Source: Kiritimatiellia bacterium (GTDB lineage Bacteria; Verrucomicrobiota; Kiritimatiellia; RFP12; UBA1067). Taken from it: 8,365 nt of DNA. Shown piece by piece: positions 5,947-8,365 of this stretch. The notes beneath the pieces were generated by a model. That model saw only the letters and a program-made list of their open reading frames with translations. It was not told the origin of the DNA and made no database searches. The translations under genes and the position numbers were made by a program. Within the stretch, counting starts at the first letter, position 1. Every line of letters starts with the position of its first letter. The stretch is from the NCBI GenBank assembly GCA_904502135.1, contig CAJGDE010000082.1:1-8365 (forward strand), given 5' to 3'.

Positions 5947-7335
5947 TTAGACCTTATAGAATTCTTCCCAGCCTTCGCGGGGATTTGTTTTAAGTAAAGC
6001 GTCAGCCTGAGCGTCACCAATCACCTTTTTATTGACCGGATCAAACTTGAGCGAACGATTAAGGCGCTGCGCCAAACACGCCAGCGTAAAGACCTGCGAA
6101 AGAGGGGCGGCGACGGAAAACGGCGAAAGCGTCTTCATCTCGCCTCTTACCGCTCTCAAGAAGCCTTCGTAATGAGTGCAAAATTCCGACGGATAATCGG
6201 GAAGCTTGCGTTCATAATCGCCCACGACGTGAAGAGGGTGTTTATGCGAAAGCGACTGCCATACCTTTCCGTCGCGCTGATACATCTCTTTTCCGGGATG
6301 AAGTTTCGGCGCTTCGTTCGGATTGTTGGCAGAGCTCTTGGGAATATCTCCCCACGCATTATCCCAGACAAAACCATGCGGGAGCGGGGGCAGATTGCTC
6401 ACACCTTCATACCAGTCAAGCGTCAAATCATCATGACGAGAATTGGCCGCAAACTTAAACGAGAGCGTCGAGCTCATCGGATAGACGAATGGATTCCAGC
6501 CTGTCTGCTCAACAACTTTCACTTCCGTGGGCAAATCGCCCTTTAAAAGGAATTGGTGAACGCAGTCTATAAGATGCGCCCCCCAGTCACCCATGCATCC
6601 GCAGCCAAAATCAAACCAGGCCCGCCATTCGCCCATCATGTACTTGCTTGAATAATCATGACTCTTGACACTGCTAAGCCACGTATCCCAATCCAACGTA
6701 GCAGGAATCTGCTCTGGCCCCGGGTGCTTTGATATCTGACCGTTCCATTTGTGCCAGCGCCTTGAATTATTCATGTGGGCGACGACTCTTTCGACATCCT
6801 CAACCACACCCGTTTCAACATATTCTTTAAACTGGTGGTACTTTATCGTTGAATGCCCCTGATTGCCCATCTGAGTGACAACGCCGTACTTCTTTTCGGC
6901 CTTCATAAGAAGTTCACACTCTTCAAACGTATGGGCGAGCGGCTTTTCGACATATACCGCCTTGCCGCGACGCATAGCGTCCATCGCAATCGCAAAGTGG
7001 CTATGATCGGGGGTGGCGATCATTACGGCGTCTATCTGATCCTCCATCTTGTCGAACATCTTGCGGAAATCTTGAAAGCGCGCCGCCTTGGGGTACTTGT
7101 TTATGGCGTTATGGGTATGCTTCGCCCCCATATCGGTATCGCAAAGCGCCACTGTCTCGAAAAGCGCCGGGAACATCCCGAAACTTTCCATATCGTACCA
7201 GCCCTGACAACCGATACCGACAAAGGCCATGCGGACTTTGGCGTTCGCAAGATACTTCTTCGCCGAAAAGCACCCCGGCAAAAGAGGCGCCGCGCCCGCC
7301 GCCGCAAGTGACTTGATGAAAGACCTTCTGTTCAT
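5947..7335 (-). CDS. Gfo/Idh/MocA-family oxidoreductase with Tat signal
   Basis: NAD(P)-dependent oxidoreductase of the sugar/inositol dehydrogenase superfamily, 462 residues. Residues 1-22 read MNRRSFIKSLAAAGAAPLLPGC: a twin-arginine RRSFIK motif, a hydrophobic stretch and a lipobox-like LPGC with Cys22, so it may be an exported, perhaps lipid-anchored enzyme. The Rossmann domain covers about 34-155, with the dinucleotide motif GIGCQG at 40-45, ATPDHSH at 107-113 and EKP at 130-132. The C-terminal substrate domain follows, with GDWGAHLIDCVH at 249-260 (His254 the expected catalytic residue). The ATG at 7335 lies 1 nt after the previous stop (TAAAATG) and has AAGGAA at 7343-7348 with a 7-nt spacer. 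It sits between a DUF1080 protein and a sugar-acid transporter, which points to C3 oxidation of a sugar or glycoside, but the substrate is not readable. Confidence 0.9.
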   Translation of the reverse strand: MNRRSFIKSLAAAGAAPLLPGCFSAKKYLANAKVRMAFVGIGCQGWYDMESFGMFPALFETVALCDTDMGAKHTHNAINKYPKAARFQDFRKMFDKMEDQIDAVMIATPDHSHFAIAMDAMRRGKAVYVEKPLAHTFEECELLMKAEKKYGVVTQMGNQGHSTIKYHQFKEYVETGVVEDVERVVAHMNNSRRWHKWNGQISKHPGPEQIPATLDWDTWLSSVKSHDYSSKYMMGEWRAWFDFGCGCMGDWGAHLIDCVHQFLLKGDLPTEVKVVEQTGWNPFVYPMSSTLSFKFAANSRHDDLTLDWYEGVSNLPPLPHGFVWDNAWGDIPKSSANNPNEAPKLHPGKEMYQRDGKVWQSLSHKHPLHVVGDYERKLPDYPSEFCTHYEGFLRAVRGEMKTLSPFSVAAPLSQVFTLACLAQRLNRSLKFDPVNKKVIGDAQADALLKTNPREGWEEFYKV

Positions 7336-7336
7336 T

Positions 7337-8365
7337 TTACAATTCCTTGATTTTCAAATTGCAGAATGAAACGAATGAGTCGGTATGATCCTGAAGAAGA
7401 ATACGCCCTTCGGTGATTTCACCCCAAGGCTGAGGTGTACCGTCCGCCGCCTTACCCCACTTGGCGTATTTCGATTTCGCCACGGCCTCGCGGAACGAGT
7501 CAGAGCCGCGCTCGTACTCGAGAACCTTAACGCCGTTGAGCCAGTGCTCGACATGACTGCCCTTGGCGACAATCATGCCGCTATTCCAACTCCCCGTGGG
7601 ATTTACGGCCTTCTCCGCCAAAGGAGCGCTGATAAGATCATAAAGCGCCGCGACCTGACGATTTCCGTCACGGCCTTTCGTATAATCGGGATGTCCCTTT
7701 TCAAGAACCTGATACTCTTCGCAGGAGCCGCTGTTGAGCGTTTCATCGTAGAAATACTTAACGCCTGAGTTGGCTTTTGCCGTCATACGAAAATCAAACT
7801 TGAAAATGAAATCACGATATTTCTTTTTCGTGACGATGTCTCCGCCTCCGCCGAGCTTTTTATCTTCCGGCGGCAAATCACCCCACGAGCCGTCGTCTTT
7901 GATCGTGAACATGGGACGCATCGAAAGAGCTCCCTCGCTTACATACCAACCCTTCGCAGGGAACGAGGTAAACTTAGTAGCTACACCGATCCACTTGTCG
8001 GAAGGCAGATTAACGCCGTCAAAAAGAAGTTCATAACCCTCGGACTTCTCCTGCGCCGTAAGAATGTTAGCCCCGGCAGGAACCGCCTGAAGCTTAACCT
8101 TGGCGACGACGCTGTCCATGCAGCCGCGATAGTAGCCTACAGATTCGGCAAGACCCATCGCGTTATCCTCAAAATCTCTTTCGTATTCTATGTGGCACAC
8201 ACCGCTGTAACCAACTTCGGCGAGCGCCTTTGAAATCGCAGGAATATCAAGTTCGCCGCGCGGACCTTGCATCGCGATATTGAGCTTAGGATGGATTTTT
8301 ATATTCTTAAAGTGCACATCATAAATGCGATCTCCCCACTTCTTGATGAAGTCTACGGGGTTTGA
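7337..8365 (-). CDS. Sugar isomerase/epimerase-DUF1080 fusion protein, 5' end outside window
   Basis: Partial gene: the frame is open through the right edge, giving 342 C-terminal residues. The GTG at 8317 is an internal Val, because the upstream codons read PVDFIKKWGDRIYDVHFKN, typical TIM-barrel sequence. Residues about 1-85 are the last strands of a xylose-isomerase-like (AP-endonuclease 2 family) barrel, with GELDIPAISKALAEVGY and then HIEYERD containing the expected conserved Glu. After a linker (about 86-106), residues about 107-342 form a DUF1080 domain (PF06439, 3-keto-disaccharide hydrolase/concanavalin-like fold): YELLFDGVNL, GWYVSEGALSM, GGGGDIVTKKKYRDFIFKFDFRM, ANSGVKYF, CEEYQVLEKGHPD and a closing SFCNLKIKEL. 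Members of this family cleave 3-keto-glycosides; the specificity here is unknown. The stop TAA is 1 nt before the oxidoreductase ATG. Any signal peptide would lie outside the window. Confidence 0.88.
   Translation of the reverse strand, partial: SNPVDFIKKWGDRIYDVHFKNIKIHPKLNIAMQGPRGELDIPAISKALAEVGYSGVCHIEYERDFEDNAMGLAESVGYYRGCMDSVVAKVKLQAVPAGANILTAQEKSEGYELLFDGVNLPSDKWIGVATKFTSFPAKGWYVSEGALSMRPMFTIKDDGSWGDLPPEDKKLGGGGDIVTKKKYRDFIFKFDFRMTAKANSGVKYFYDETLNSGSCEEYQVLEKGHPDYTKGRDGNRQVAALYDLISAPLAEKAVNPTGSWNSGMIVAKGSHVEHWLNGVKVLEYERGSDSFREAVAKSKYAKWGKAADGTPQPWGEITEGRILLQDHTDSFVSFCNLKIKEL

Noticed and set aside
8315..8317. GTG as the start of the DUF1080 protein
   Set aside because: The frame stays open to position 8365 and the upstream codons encode sequence typical of the same TIM barrel, so the true start lies outside the window.

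Overview
The window carries seven genes, all on the minus strand. Six are complete and the most upstream one is cut by the right-hand edge (position 8365). Most junctions are tight: 1 nt, 2 nt, a 14-nt overlap and an ATGA overlap. The two longer gaps are 81 nt between the transporter and the malic enzyme, and 74 nt before thiD. Organism: a bacterium of moderate G+C, most plausibly of the Planctomycetes-Verrucomicrobia group (Verrucomicrobiota, Kiritimatiellota or Lentisphaerota). This is inferred from gene content: a Tat-signal Gfo/Idh/MocA oxidoreductase beside a sugar-isomerase/DUF1080 protein, plus an exported SGNH hydrolase. No marker gene fixes the lineage.

Right half (8365 to 4472, in order of transcription) looks like a sugar catabolic block. 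It runs: the C-terminal end of a TIM-barrel sugar isomerase/epimerase fused to a DUF1080 (3-keto-disaccharide hydrolase-like) domain; a Gfo/Idh/MocA oxidoreductase with a twin-arginine signal; and an MFS transporter of the hexuronate (ExuT-like, anion:cation symporter) type. A working model is oxidation of a glycoside by the Gfo/Idh/MocA enzyme, cleavage of the keto-glycoside by the DUF1080 domain, and import of the product by the transporter. The substrate cannot be read from the sequence.

An 81-nt gap (4391-4471) follows. It holds a telomere-like tract of degenerate CCCTAAC heptads, G-rich on the transcribed-sense strand, in the leader of the next gene.

Left half (4390 to 180) is a more housekeeping block: a short malic enzyme, an RluD-type 23S rRNA pseudouridine synthase, a secreted SGNH/GDSL hydrolase, and thiD (HMP/HMP-P kinase of thiamine synthesis). 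The functions are unrelated, but malic enzyme-rluD-SGNH overlap and are probably translationally coupled.

The last 179 bases (1-179), downstream of thiD, have no recognisable gene. They hold five copies of a TTAAATGCAAC-type motif in mixed orientation, forming a nested inverted repeat. This is the least explained structure in the window. No RNA gene, CRISPR array, transposase or clear promoter was found.
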